A DNA stretch of 64,000 nucleotides from CAIXZV01 sp963697365 (GCA_963697365.1 CAVONT010000021.1:248001-312000), one strand, 5' to 3'; numbered from the stretch's first letter, positions 19,101 to 29,713 are shown. Notes: a model not told the origin generated them from the sequence alone. Made by a program: numbers and translations.

Positions 19101-22100
19101 AAGGGCCCCGACGGGTCGCTCGGCACGACCGACGACTTCACGACGCCGCTTGCGGTCGCCTGCGACCTCGACGACCCGGCGACCTGGCAGTACGACACCG
19201 ACCCGTTCTGCGAGCCGAAGGAGATCCCGGGCACGCCGAACATCTCGGTCGGCATGGAGCAGTTCAACGACACGCCGATCGTCAACGGCGTGGCCTACCC
19301 GACCGTGACGCTCGACCCGAAGACGTATCGCTTCCGCGTCCTGAACGCGGCCAACGACCGCTTCTTGAACTTCCAGTGGTACGACGGTGACGCCACAACG
19401 GCCAGCACCGGCCTGAACAAGGCCGGCCAGGTCATCGGCGCCACCGAGGTCGAGCTCAAGGCCGGCCGAGGTCGCCGCGGCCCAGACCGACCCGGTCGTG
19501 TTCCCGACCCCGGTGAGCAACGCCGGTCCCGACTGGGTCCAGATCGGCACCGAGGGCGGCTTCCTGCCGGCCCCGGTCGTCGTCGACGGCCAGCAGGAGA
19601 CCACCTGGATCACCGACCCGACCCGCTTCGACGTCGGGCAACGTCGACCAGCACTCGCTGCTGCTGGCCCCGGCCGAGCGGGCCGACGTGATCGTCGACT
19701 TCAGCAAGTACGCGGGCAAGACGCTGATCCTGTACAACGACGCGCCCGCCGCCTTCCCGGCCCGCGTCCCGTCGCTACGACTACTACACCGGCGCACCGG
19801 ACACGGGCGCCGGCGTGGTCCTCCCGGGCTACGGCCCGAACACCCGGACGATCATGCAGGTCAAGATCGCCGCCGGCCCCGCCGGCGCCGCGTTCAACCT
19901 GACGAAGCTCCAGAACGCCTTCAAGCACCACGCCGACGGCACCGGCGTGTTCGAGTCCGGCCAGCACCCGATCATCGTCGGCCAGGCCGCCTACAACTCG
20001 GCCTACGGCACCAGCTTCGCCGCCATCGAGCAACTGCAACGCCAAGGGCTCCACCTCACCGGTGCGACGGCCTCGTGCGGATCAACGACAGGCGGGACCT
20101 TCGGGTTCAACACGCTGAAGTCACCGAACACCAAGACGGTGATGAACGTCGAGCCGAAGGCCATCCACGACGAGATGAACTCGGCCACGTTCGACGAGTT
20201 CGGGCGGATGTCGGCCAACCTCGGCATCGAGGCCCAGCCGCCGACGCCGGGCCAGCAGAACGTCACGCTCTACCCGTACGTGAACCCGTCCACCGAGCTG
20301 ATCGACGGCACGAACCTGCCGAAGCAGGACGTCGTCTACGACGCGATCACCGGTGATCCGGTGTCCGACGTGAAGATCACACCGATCTCGAGCGCGGCAG
20401 ACGGATCACAGATCTGGCGGATCACCCACAACGGCGTCGACACGCACCCGATCCACTTCCACCTGTACGACGTGCAGGTCCTCAACCGGGTCGCCTGGGA
20501 CAACATCATCACCCCGACGGACAAGACCGAGCTGGGCTGGAAGGACACCGTCCGGATGAACCCGCTGCAGGACATCATCGTCGCCCTGCGCCCGATCATC
20601 CCCGAGGTCCCCTGGGAGCTGCCGAACAGCATCCGGCCGCTCAACCCGATGATGCCGCTCGGCGACACGTCGATGTTCAACAACTTCGACGTCCAGGGCA
20701 ACCCGACGGCGCCGATCGCCAACGCGCTCGTCAACTTCGGCTGGGAGTACGTCTACCACTGCCACATCCTCTCCCACGAGGAGATGGACATGATGCGGCC
20801 GGTGATCCTCGCCCTGCCGCCGCTCAAGCCGGACGGGCTCGACCGCGTCGTGCTCGGGGTCGGCGCCGACCGGCACGCGCACGTGACCTGGAACGACAAC
20901 TCGATCACCGAGACGGCGTTCCTCGTGCAGCGGTCCACGGACGGCGATCACCTGGACCACGGTCTGCACGAGCCCGTCCCCGCTGGACGTGCCGAACGTC
21001 CACGAGACGCGCGTCGTACGACGACTTCACCATCCTGCCGTCCAGGACCTACCAGTACCGCATCGTGGCCGAGAACTCGGTCGGCTACGGTGGCGCCTTC
21101 CCGGGCATGACGGTCACGTCGGTCTCGACCGTCGCGATCGCGACGGTCCCGGTCGATCCGCCGGTGGCCGTCGTGGCCCCGACGTCGCTCGACTTCGGGT
21201 CGGTGACGACGGGAGCCACGTCGGCAAGCCAGGATGTCACCGTCACCAACACCGGCCAGGCCGACCTCACCGTCACCGGCGCCACGCTCGGTGGCACGGA
21301 TCCGACGCTGTTCTCCATCACCGGCAGCACCTGCACGACGGTCGTCGCAGGCGGCACCTGCACCATCAGCGTGGCGTTCGCGCCGACCGCCGCCGGACCG
21401 GCGTCGGCCACGCTCAGCATCGCGCACAACGCGGCAGCGTCTCCCTCCGACGTCACGCTGAGCGGGACCGGCGTCCTGCCCGGACCGCTGGCCGCCGTGA
21501 CGCCCGCCTCGCTCGCCTTCGGCTCAGTCACCACCGGGACCCGACGGCCAGCCAGGACGTCACGGTCAGCAACACCGGGGTCGCGGACCTCGTCGTCAGC
21601 GGCGCCACGCTCGTCGGCACGGATCCGACCCAGTTCACCATCACCACCAACACCTGCACGACGGTCCCCGCGGCCGGCTCCTGCACGATCAGCGTGGCGT
21701 TCGCGCCCGACCACCGCGGGGCGCGAAGTCCGCCACGCTGAGCATCGCCCACAACGCCCCGGGATCCCCGTCGCTCGTCACCCTGACGGGCACGGGCGTC
21801 GCTCCGGTGCCGCCGACCACGTTCTCCCTGCCGGCAACCCAGGACCTTGGCAACAAGGCCATGGGCACCAGCACCCTCAAGACCGTGCTGGTGACCAACA
21901 CCGGCGGCAACCCGCTCATCATCACGTCGGCCGGCGCCCCCGCGCCGTTCAGCAACGTCACCCTCGGGACATGCGCCTCACCGGTCGCGGCGGGGAAGAC
22001 CTGCAAGCTCAACGTGACCTTCGCTCCGACGACCGTCGGGCCACAGTCGGCAACGCTGACCGTGGTCAGCTCGAATGCCACCAACAGCCCCCGGACGATG

Positions 22101-22124
22101 ACCCTGACGGGGACCGGGCGGTAG
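16123..22124 (+). pseudogene. Giant exported multicopper oxidase with GSGYT repeats and HYDIN/ASPM-like domains, with frameshifts
   Basis: A signal peptide (RLVALAAAFVLLVSAATPGM) leads into repeats of the form ATIGANGAVTGLTITDPGSG with GYTSRP, found near 16.36, 16.53, 17.43, 17.60 and 17.75 kb. The multicopper oxidase core follows, with all four copper motifs: HLHGG (about 18522), YHDHAWG (about 18719), HPIHFH (about 20443) and HCHILSHEEMDMM (about 20758), the last giving Cys, His and Met for type 1 copper. Three C-terminal copies of the choice-of-anchor-D type domain (SLDFGSVTTGATSASQDVTV) end the protein. Roughly 2,000 residues. About a dozen indels break the frame. Likely extracellular; substrate (metal, phenolics or other) unknown. 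Confidence 0.82.
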
Positions 22125-22147
22125 GTAGCGCCTCTCCCTCAGAGCAT

Positions 22148-22183
22148 CCGGTGATGGGACGCTCGCCAGCGTCCCATCACCGG
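22148..22183 (+). terminator. Strong hairpin downstream of the multicopper oxidase
   Basis: A perfect 16-bp stem, CCGGTGATGGGACGCT paired with its complement, and the 4-base loop CGCC. It begins 24 bases after the oxidase stop. No U-tract follows, but in GC-rich genomes such stems commonly act as terminators. Confidence 0.7.
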
Positions 22184-22351
22184 ACCCAGTTGCTGGTCTC
22201 CGACCGGCGCCGGGAGCGTCAATATGGTGTCCAGCCCCCATCGAGGTGGCTGCAAGCCCCTTATGCACAGGCTCGCCCGCGGTCGGGCGGAGATGGATCA
22301 TCAGAATTCTCGCCCGCTGGCCTCGCGGCGAGCCAGGAGGATCAGGCAATC

Positions 22352-24469
22352 GTGGGTCGGAACGGTCGGACCGTGATCTGGGGCAGACGCTGGTCGCATG
22401 CCGCCGTGGGCGTCATGCGCTTCGAGCTTCGCGCCCTCCTGATCACGATCCTCGCGTCGGCGCTCATCATCACCGCGTCTCCGATGGCGACGCCGGCGGT
22501 GCATGCCGCGGCACCCCGCGTCGTGATCATCGTCGGACCCGTCGGCTCTCTGACCGACAGGTACCGTGCCGACGGCAACAGTGCCGCGAGGGCGGCACGT
22601 GCCGCCGGCGCGACGGTCGAGACGATCTACTCGCCGAACGCCACATGGCCCGTTGTGCGGGACGCGCTGCAGGGAGCATCGCTCGTCGTGTACCTGGGCC
22701 ACGGGAACGGCTGGCCGAGCCGGTACCGGAAGTCGCCGTTCCCCAAGACGCAGAACGGCCTCGGGCTGAACCCGGAGGCCGGCGTCGACGACGAGGCGCA
22801 CCAGTACTTCGGTGAGGCATACCTCGCCCGCGATGTCCGCCTGGCGCCTCATGCCGTCGTGCTGCTCGTCCACCTCTGCTATGCGTCGGGCAACTCCGAA
22901 CCCGGCGTGCCCGAGGGCGACCTCGCCACCGCACAGCAGCGCGTGGACAACTTCGCCGCCGGCTGGCTCGCCACCGGCGCCGAGGCGGTCATCGCCGAGG
23001 GCTACGGCGGACCCGCCTACTACGTCCGCAGGATCCTGGCCGGCGACGGCACGGTCGAGTCGATCTGGCGCCAGGCGCCGACCGCGCACCGTCACTTCCT
23101 CGCGTTCCCCAGCGTGCGGACGCCGGGCATGACCGGGCTGCTGGACCCGACGCGACGGTCGAGCGGCTTCTACCGTTCGCTGGTGGCACGCGCGGAGATG
23201 CGCGCCGACGAGGTCGCCCGCGGCGCGGCGCTGGCGAAGCCTCGTGACGGCACACCCGTGGCCGCTGCCGCAACACCGGTCGGGCCAACCATCAAGGACG
23301 TGACCATCGACGGCGTCCCGACCGTCGCATCGTCGATTCGAGTGACGCTGAAGGTCGCCAAGGCCGACAGGAAGGCGGTCCGCGGGGTGGGCATCGGCGT
23401 CCGCTGGGATCCGATCGTGCTCGATCCCGCGTCTATTGTCCCCGGAGAGCCTGGCGGAGCGGCGGATGCGGAAGCCAGCGCGCCGCCGACCGAACCTGCG
23501 ACGCCGTCTCCGGCACCGCCGGCCGAACCTGCGACGCCGTCTCCGGCGCCGCCGCCGGCCCGCGCGGCCACACCCCCGGCACCGTCGGCCACGCCGGTGT
23601 CCGCAGCTCTCGAGCGTGACCGGCGACCGGCCGACGTCACCCCGTCGCCCGAGGCGTCCCCGGAGACCGCGCCAGCGTCCCCGGACACCGCGCCGGCCTC
23701 CCCGGAGACTGCGCCAGCGCTCCCGGAGACCGCGCCAGCGTCGCCGGACACAGAGGCCAGTGAACCCCCCGCCGCTCCGCCAGTCGTGCTCATCAGTCCG
23801 GAGGTCCCCGGGGCCGTCGTCGACCTGGCCGACGTCACGGTCAAGGGGTCAACCATCTCCGCAAAGCTGGCCACGCCCGACGTGCCGGGCCTGTACCGGC
23901 TCGTCGTAACCCTGCACGGGAGCGATGGTGCGGCGTTCAGCACCGAGACGCAGGACCGCATCCCCGCGTTCACCGTCCGCGTGACGGGAGAGCTGTCGGC
24001 CGTGGTGTCTGCGGCCGATCGCCTGAGCGTGGTGGCGGGAGCCGGGATCGACCTGCCCGTCACGGTCGCGAACACCGGCCATGTCGCGTGGGTTTCGGAC
24101 CAGTCGAGGAGGCCTGCCACGGGCAGCCCTTCACGGCCCGAGCGCGACGACCTGTACGCCGCGCTGGTGGGCCAGTGGATGCGGCTGGATGGGTCGGGCG
24201 TGGCCTTGGAGGCCATCGTCGCACGCGCGGCGATCAAGCCGCCGCCGGGCGCGACCCAGGATGTGATGCTCTCATTCAGTGCTCCAGCAGAAGCGGGCAC
24301 CTACCTCCTCATCCTCGACGTGGTGAGTCCGCTCTACGGATCGCTCATGGCCGTCGGAGGTTCGACAGTGGTCGTCAGGGTCGAAGTGACGATCTCGCCC
24401 GATGAGGGGGGAGAGTCAGGTGGCAACCCGGCAGACCGACCGGGTTCGGCGTCCTCGCACGTAGACTGA
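22352..24469 (+). CDS. Secreted protein with possible clan CD (caspase-like) fold and Pro/Thr-rich stalk
   Basis: About 705 residues. The GTG at 22352 follows AGGAGG (22335-22340); an ATG at 22415 is the alternative. A signal peptide precedes a domain starting RVVIIVGPVGSLTDRYRADG. This domain has LVVYLGHGNGWPSRY and VLLVHLCYASGNSEPG, which look like the His and Cys positions of clan CD cysteine peptidases. At about residues 360-470 lies low-complexity PATPSPAPPAEP and ETAPASPDTAPASPE repeats. Beta-sandwich-like segments follow (DVTVKGSTISAKLATPDVPG; VVAGAGIDLPVTVANTGH). The C-terminus is acidic. I do not know a named family; the protease assignment is by motif only. Confidence 0.75.
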   Translation: MGRNGRTVIWGRRWSHAAVGVMRFELRALLITILASALIITASPMATPAVHAAAPRVVIIVGPVGSLTDRYRADGNSAARAARAAGATVETIYSPNATWPVVRDALQGASLVVYLGHGNGWPSRYRKSPFPKTQNGLGLNPEAGVDDEAHQYFGEAYLARDVRLAPHAVVLLVHLCYASGNSEPGVPEGDLATAQQRVDNFAAGWLATGAEAVIAEGYGGPAYYVRRILAGDGTVESIWRQAPTAHRHFLAFPSVRTPGMTGLLDPTRRSSGFYRSLVARAEMRADEVARGAALAKPRDGTPVAAAATPVGPTIKDVTIDGVPTVASSIRVTLKVAKADRKAVRGVGIGVRWDPIVLDPASIVPGEPGGAADAEASAPPTEPATPSPAPPAEPATPSPAPPPARAATPPAPSATPVSAALERDRRPADVTPSPEASPETAPASPDTAPASPETAPALPETAPASPDTEASEPPAAPPVVLISPEVPGAVVDLADVTVKGSTISAKLATPDVPGLYRLVVTLHGSDGAAFSTETQDRIPAFTVRVTGELSAVVSAADRLSVVAGAGIDLPVTVANTGHVAWVSDQSRRPATGSPSRPERDDLYAALVGQWMRLDGSGVALEAIVARAAIKPPPGATQDVMLSFSAPAEAGTYLLILDVVSPLYGSLMAVGGSTVVVRVEVTISPDEGGESGGNPADRPGSASSHVD

Positions 24470-24484
24470 GCGGGCCGAACTGGT

Positions 24485-25460
24485 ATGGAGATGCCGGGGC
24501 TTGAACCTGTGACCGGGGATGTGCTGGTGCCCGTCCTGATCACGTTCCTCGTCGTGAACGTGGTCCTCCTCGTCCGTGCCTGGGCAAATGGCCAGATCCG
24601 GCGCCCGCACGCCGCCGCTGCCGTCCGGTCGCCGCACGTGCCACTCGCCGCAGGATCAGCGGCCCCCGACCCGACAGACGAGGGAGTGGCCGTGGCACCG
24701 GCGGCCCCCGACCGGGCAGACGAGGGAGTGGCCGTGGCACCGGCGGCCCCCGACCCGGCAGACGAGGGAGTGGCCGTGGCACCGGCGGCCCCCGACCCGG
24801 CAGAGGTCCGGCCGCCCCCAGTCACGGGGGTTCGTGACGTGCTCCCCGGCTTGGACGACGAGGCGACCTGGGATCGGCGTGTCGCTGACGAGAACGCACG
24901 CCTGGTTCGGTATCGGCGACCGGTGACCATCGTGCGCCTGGAGCTCGATGGACTCGATCGCCTCGTCGGGCTCCTGGGTGAGGAGGCTGGAGACCGACTC
25001 CTCCGTGCTACAGCGGACACGCTGCGCCGCCTCGCTCGCGACACCGATCACGTCGCCTACCTCGGAGCGGGCGGTTCGGCGTCCTCATGCCGGAGACGTC
25101 GGAGGAGGCGGCCGTCGTGTATGTCGATCGCGTCAATCGAGCGTGCGAGGTGTGGCTCGAGTCCGGCGCGTCGCGGTCCGGCTGGCCATCGGCTGGGCGG
25201 CGACCTCTGGACAGACCGATCTTGCTGCCGTGGAACAACTCGCGTCAGAGCGCGCGCGTCCGGGCCCCTGGCCAGTCACCCGGCCGGTCACCCGGCCCGA
25301 GGACAATCCTCCTGGTCGGGCACGGGCGGGAGTCGCGACCGACAGCCCGCCGGCCATCGACCTGTCGTGGGTTGCCGTCCAAGCGCGGTCGTGGGAGACC
25401 TGCCGCGACCCGCACTGCAACCACAAGGAAGACCATCGACGGGACCGCGCTGCCCGCTGA
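24485..25460 (+). CDS. Membrane-anchored degenerate GGDEF-domain protein (frame broken near 25070 and 25160)
   Basis: One N-terminal membrane helix (VPVLITFLVVNVVLLVRAWA) is followed by a repetitive linker of three 14-residue units (DEGVAVAPAAPDPA) and a GGDEF-like fold: VTIVRLELDGLDRLVGLLGE, DRLLRATADTLRRLARDTD and GRFGVLMPETSEEAAVVYVD. The active-site GG(D/E)EF of diguanylate cyclases is replaced by GRFG, so cyclase activity is unlikely. The C-terminal tail ends HCNHKEDHRRDRAAR. Two frame changes are needed to read it through. It starts 15 bases after the caspase-like gene, suggesting co-expression. Confidence 0.65.
24661..24804 (+). repeat. Three 42-bp tandem repeats in the GGDEF-protein linker
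   Basis: Units begin at 24661, 24703 and 24745, with a partial fourth at 24787. Each encodes APDPADEGVAVAPA with small changes. The units are nearly identical at the DNA level, showing recent expansion. Confidence 0.85.
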
Positions 25461-25469
25461 AGGGACTGC

Positions 25470-26478
25470 CTAGAGGCCCCGGGACCGTGTGCCGACCTCC
25501 TCCAGGAGGCGCGCCAGGAACCGCTCGGGCTCGGCACGGACCGCCACGTCGACGTTCGGCCGACGGCCCCAGATCCCACGGCGGTCCGCGATCGTGATCC
25601 CGTCCGCCGCGCCGCCCGCCGTGTCCACGTCCACCGCGTACGCCTCGACCGTCACCAGGGACGGGTCGAGTGCGGCCGCCACCACGAACGGGTCGTGGAC
25701 GAACGCGCCGTAGAAGCCGTCGTACCGCGCGTGGAACTCGAAGTACCAGCGCAGGGCATCGTCGAGGAAGGCTGCGATGGCACGCGCGCGCGGGCTCGAA
25801 GCGTCGGTCGGCGTCGTCATGCGCGCGAGGTCGTCGGGAAGCAGGCGCGCCTGCTCCGTGACGTCCAGGCCCATCACCAGCGCCCGTGTGGTGGCGGGGT
25901 CCGCGTCAACGGCAGCCTGCCATGCCGCGAAGCACTCGTGCGCGGCCTCGGGATCGCAGTGGATGTTCCACTCCGTGGTGGGGGTCGTGTTCCCGGGCAC
26001 GCCGAAGGCGCCACCCATGGCAATCCAGCGGCGCAGGAGACGGGGGAGGTCGGGCTCGGTGCGCAGCGCGAGCGCGAGGTTCGTCAGCGGGCCCAGGGTC
26101 ACGAGGACCAGCTCGCCGGGCCGGCGGCGGGCCTCCGCAACGATGACATCGGGACCGAACCGCTCCGACGGCGCACGTGCGGGATCCGGCAGCTCCGCGT
26201 AGCCAGTCCCCCTCGGGCCATGGGTCTCGGGCGTGATCTCGAGCGGCCGCACCAGGGGCACCCGCCGGCCGATCGCGACCTCCACGTCGGTCCGCCCCGC
26301 CAGCTCCAGCACGCCGAGCGTGTTGCGGGCGACATCCTCCGCCTCCGCGTTGCCCTGACAGGCACGTGACCGCCACGAGATCCGCCTCCGGGCTGGCTGC
26401 GGCGTAGAGCAGGGCTAGGGCGTCGTCGATACCCGTGTCGACATCGAGGATGAGGGCCGTGCGCTTGGTGGCAGGCAT
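25470..26478 (-). CDS. Inosine/uridine-preferring nucleoside hydrolase (one frameshift near 26355)
   Basis: Cleaves the N-glycosidic bond of ribonucleosides to free base and ribose. The N-terminus shows LILDVDTGIDDALALLYAA, the Ca2+-binding DxDxxxDD signature of the IUNH family. LVTLGPLTNLALAL, IAMGGAFGVPGNTTPTTEWN and a C-terminal FVHDPFVVAAALDP (His-Asp) complete the active site. A single break near the 27th-43rd codon separates the signature from the rest; about 335 residues otherwise. It follows the DUF885 peptidase by 3 bases, so the two are co-transcribed. Released ribose could join the sugar-phosphate pathways elsewhere in the window, by inference only. Confidence 0.88.
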
Positions 26479-26481
26479 CGC

Positions 26482-28141
26482 TCAGGCCGGCAGGGTCTGC
26501 ATGACCGCTCGCTCCGCGAGGCCCAGCGGAAGCGCACCGGAGGAGGTGATCGCGTCGTGGAAGTCGCGGATCACGGCCACCGGCACGTCGCGCGCAGCTG
26601 TCCCGCCGAAGCCACGTGCCGCGAGGTAGCGATCGCGGATCGCGAGGATCTCGAGGCATCCGGTCAGGTACGACGACGCCTGCGTGGGCCACCAGCAGTA
26701 GCGGCCGACCTCGGCGCGGGCGACGGGCTCCGGCAGGGCGGCCTTGTCCATCATGAACGTGACGGCCGCCTCGAAGTCCATCTCGCCCAGGTGGAGCGAC
26801 GTGTCCACGATGATCCGGGCCGCCCGGAAGATGGTCGCCGAGAGGTGCTGCAGCTCGTGCAGCGGGGTCTCGAAGAACCCGCGCTCGCGCATGACGCGCT
26901 CCGCGTACAGGGCCCAGCCCTCGCTGAAGTAGGGCGTCGAGTAGACCTTGCGCACGTCGCTCGGGTTGCGCCTTGCGCATGACCAGGTGCCAGTGGTGGC
27001 CCGGGTAGGCCTCGTGGACGGACGTGGTGGGGATGGAGCCGTACGAGTTGTTGGAGAGGCGGCCCTGGATCTCCTCCGCCGAAGCGCCGTCGGGGGCGAA
27101 CGGGACGAAGAAGTGCCCCTTCCAGCTCTGCGAGAACGCGGGTGGCGACATGTACGAGGCCACGCCGATCACCGGCCGCTGGAACACGGGCGACGGCACG
27201 ACCGCGCAGGTCTCGCCCGCGGGCAGCGTCACGAGCCCGGTCTCCGCGAGGAACCCGCGGGCCTTCGCCGTCCACTCCGTGTAGGCCCCGAGCATCGCGG
27301 CCTCCGTCGGCGGGTGGTTCGCGTCGTCCTCGCGGATCACCGTCACGTAGTCCGGGTTCCCGGTGGCATCCCTGGCGAGTGCCGCCATCTCAGCGTCGAG
27401 GCGGTCGAACTCACGCTGGCCGCGCTCGCGCAGGGAGCGGGCATCATCGCCGAGGACCTCGCGCTCGCGCAGGATCCGCGAGTACCCCTCCTCGCCCAGC
27501 TGCCAGCTGCCGTGGGCCTGGCCGAGGAGCGTCTCGAGATGGATCACGAACCGCTCGAGGTGCGGTGCGGCAGTCGCACCGGCTGCACGCAGCGCCTCGC
27601 GCTTCGCCGCGTCCTCGACGTCCTGCCAGACGAGGTCGCGCACGTAGCGCACGGTCGCCCGGGCGGCGCCGAGACCGCGTTCCACGATGAGCGGGTGGGC
27701 GAGCGCCGGGTCGAGGTTGGCGATGCCGGCGTCGACCACGGACTCCACCTGGCCGAGCCGCGCCACGCATGCGTCCACGAGGTCCGCCTCGGGGCGGAGG
27801 CGGTGGAGGAACAGGCTGAACAGGCCGCCGGTGACCGGCCCCGTGTACACGATGGGGTCCCGCTTCCAGGCCCGGAACGGGGCCAGGATCCCGCGGCCGG
27901 TGAGCACCGCCCGGGCGAGGTCCCGGTCGATCGCTGCATCGGGCGAGAGGCCCTCGTCCCCGATCCCGTCGAGCCGGGCGAGCAGGTTTGCCGCGTAGGC
28001 GTCGCGGGCCCCGAAGGCATCGGCGGAGAGATCGTCAAGGCGCTCGTCGAAGTCCGTCAGGCCGAAGCCCGATGCGGCCACGGGCGAGGCGGCGAAGTCC
28101 TTGGCCAGCAGGTCGTCGAGCGTTGCGGACAGCTCGGTCAC
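26482..28141 (-). CDS. DUF885 family metallopeptidase-like protein (one frameshift near 26970)
   Basis: About 553 residues from a GTG start at 28141. DUF885 proteins have a thermolysin-like zinc site; here the signature is SVHEAYPGHHWHLVM, followed by YFSEGWALYAERVMRERGFF, whose Glu would be the third ligand. The rest is helical, with the usual N-terminal pattern DFDERLDDLSADAFGAR. One surplus base near 26970 splits the reading frame between the zinc helix and the SEGWALY motif. No signal peptide, so probably cytoplasmic. Substrate unknown. Operon with the nucleoside hydrolase. Confidence 0.87.
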
Positions 28142-28187
28142 GGGGGTCTCCCTCGAACGGTGGTCGCGGCAGGTTCTGGCCCCGCCG

Positions 28188-29046
28188 TCAGGGTGCCTTC
28201 GCGTCGACAGCGCGGCACCGGTCGCGGAGCGGGCACAGGTCGTGCTTCGGGTTCTGGGCGTGGCAGAGCTCGCGCCCATGGTGGATCAGCAGCACGTGGC
28301 CCGCATACATCTGGTCGGGCTCCAGGATGCTCAGGTACAGGTCGTGGGCCTGGTCCGCCGTGGCCTTGGCGGGGATCAGCCCGATCCGCTTGCTCACCCG
28401 CTCCACGTGCCGGTCCACGGCCATCAGCGGCATGCCGAAGCAGAACGCGAGCACGATCGAGGCCGTCTTCTTGCCGATCCCGTCGATGGAGGTCAGCCAG
28501 TCCCGGGCCTCGAGCGGCGGCAGCCCGCCGAGGAAGTCGAGCGAGTAGCCGCCCGTCCGCTCGCGGATCGTGCCCAGCGTCGCCTGGATCCGGGGCGCCT
28601 TCTGGGGCGCGAGCCCGCCGGGCCGGATGATGTCGATCAGCTCCGGCAGCGGGGCGTTCTCCACGTGGGTCCAGTCCGGCGGCGGGGCGTCGGGGAGGCC
28701 TCCGCCGCCCCAGCCGATGTCAGGGGTGTGGACCTCGGGTGCCTCGTCCGACGGGTACGCGCGCCGCAGCGCCTCGTATGCCTTCTCGGCGTTGGTGTCC
28801 GCGGTGTTCTGGGTGAGGATCGTGAGGATCAGCTCGTTGGTGGGATCCAGGCGCGACGGGCGCCAGACCTGCGGGCCGTACTGGGCCGTGAGCCCGTCGA
28901 GCACGAAGCCCTGGAGGCCGGGCCGGTAGCGGCGGAGGTATGACGCCCACTGCTTCGCCGGATCGGCGGGCTTGCGGGTGCGCTTGGCCGGCTTCTTCCG
29001 CGGGCTTCTTCGCCGCGGGCTTCTTGGTTGCCGGCTTGGCGGTCAC
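28188..29046 (-). CDS. Endonuclease III-like DNA glycosylase (one frameshift near 28995)
   Basis: A HhH-GPD base-excision enzyme. A Lys/Pro/Ala-rich N-terminal tail (TAKPATKKPAAKKPAEE) contains the frame break. The core shows LTILTQNTADTNAEKAYEAL, the helix-hairpin-helix IDGIGKKTASIVLAF with the lysine expected for glycosylase/lyase chemistry, and AVDRHVERVSKR with the catalytic Asp. The iron-sulfur loop reads CHAQNPKHDLCPLRDRC. Spacing matches the C-x6-C-x2-C-x5-C of Nth, but the second ligand is His. GTG at 29046 overlaps the toxin stop as GTGA. About 285 residues. Confidence 0.85.
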
Positions 29047-29429
29047 CACAGGATCTCGACCTCGTAGCGCTGGAGTATGGCGTCGGCTGTCAGGATCGGG
29101 ATCGATTCTGCCCGAGCCTGCGCGACGAGAAGACGATCCCATGGATCGGCATGGATGGGCGGCAGCAGCCCCGCCGCCGCAGCATGCTCCACGGTGACAG
29201 GCAGGACATCCAGACCGAGCATCGCGATCCGGCTGCGTACGTAGGAGTCGACCGGCTCGGGCAGCACCAGTCGCCCCTTGGCGACCTTCACCCCGATCTC
29301 GTAGGCCGCGGCCGGGCTGAGGAGCAGTCCGCGGCCGTCGTTCTGCAGGATGTCGCGTACGCGGGCCGAGAGCCGGTCCGCGTCGGCCGCAGCCCAGAGG
29401 AACACGTGCGTGTCGACCAGCGCGCGCAT
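29043..29429 (-). CDS. PIN-domain toxin (VapC-like ribonuclease)
   Basis: A 128-residue PIN domain. Acidic residues for Mg2+ lie in ALVDTHVFLW (Asp), AAYEIGVKVAKGRL (Glu), DPWDRLLVAQA (Asp pair) and ILTADAI (Asp). VapC toxins cleave tRNA or rRNA when freed from antitoxin. It starts at the last base of the antitoxin stop, giving the tight coupling usual for such pairs. The next gene overlaps it by 4 bases, so the DNA glycosylase may share its transcript. Confidence 0.9.
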   Translation of the reverse strand: MRALVDTHVFLWAAADADRLSARVRDILQNDGRGLLLSPAAAYEIGVKVAKGRLVLPEPVDSYVRSRIAMLGLDVLPVTVEHAAAAGLLPPIHADPWDRLLVAQARAESIPILTADAILQRYEVEILW

Positions 29430-29713
29430 CAGGTTGCGGACGGCTCGATCATGTCGACGGGTTCGATCGGCGAGTCTGCGAAGTCCTCCAACTCCGGCAG
29501 CGGATCATCGAAGGTGTCGTGGATGATCACGCGCCCCTTGTCGAAGCCGAGGGGCCGCTTCAGGCGAGTCGCGGGCTCGAGTGCGACCAGCATCGCGACT
29601 GGCACGCCGGCACGCGCGATGGTGATCCGCTCACCCCGCTCGGCCCGCTCGACCAGGCGTGAGAAGTGCGTCTTGGCTTCGTGGATGTTGACGACGGTGT
29701 CCATGCCAGCCAT
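29429..29713 (-). CDS. Phd/YefM-family antitoxin
   Basis: A 94-residue antitoxin with the Phd/YefM N-terminal DNA-binding fold: TVVNIHEAKTHFSRLVERAE and RITIARAGVPVAMLVALEP. The acidic, flexible C-terminus (HDTFDDPLPELEDFADSP) would bind and block the PIN toxin. Such antitoxins repress their own promoter with the toxin as co-repressor. ATG at 29713 is used; a second ATG three codons later (29704) is possible. Confidence 0.9.
   Translation of the reverse strand: MAGMDTVVNIHEAKTHFSRLVERAERGERITIARAGVPVAMLVALEPATRLKRPLGFDKGRVIIHDTFDDPLPELEDFADSPIEPVDMIEPSAT

Noticed and set aside
24484..24515. Sequence resembling the reverse complement of a tRNA 3' half (GGAGATGCCGGGGCTTGAACC)
   Set aside because: The T-loop-like phrase fits, but the T stem does not pair fully and no acceptor or anticodon arm is found within 80 bases. 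It is also the first codons of a good coding frame.
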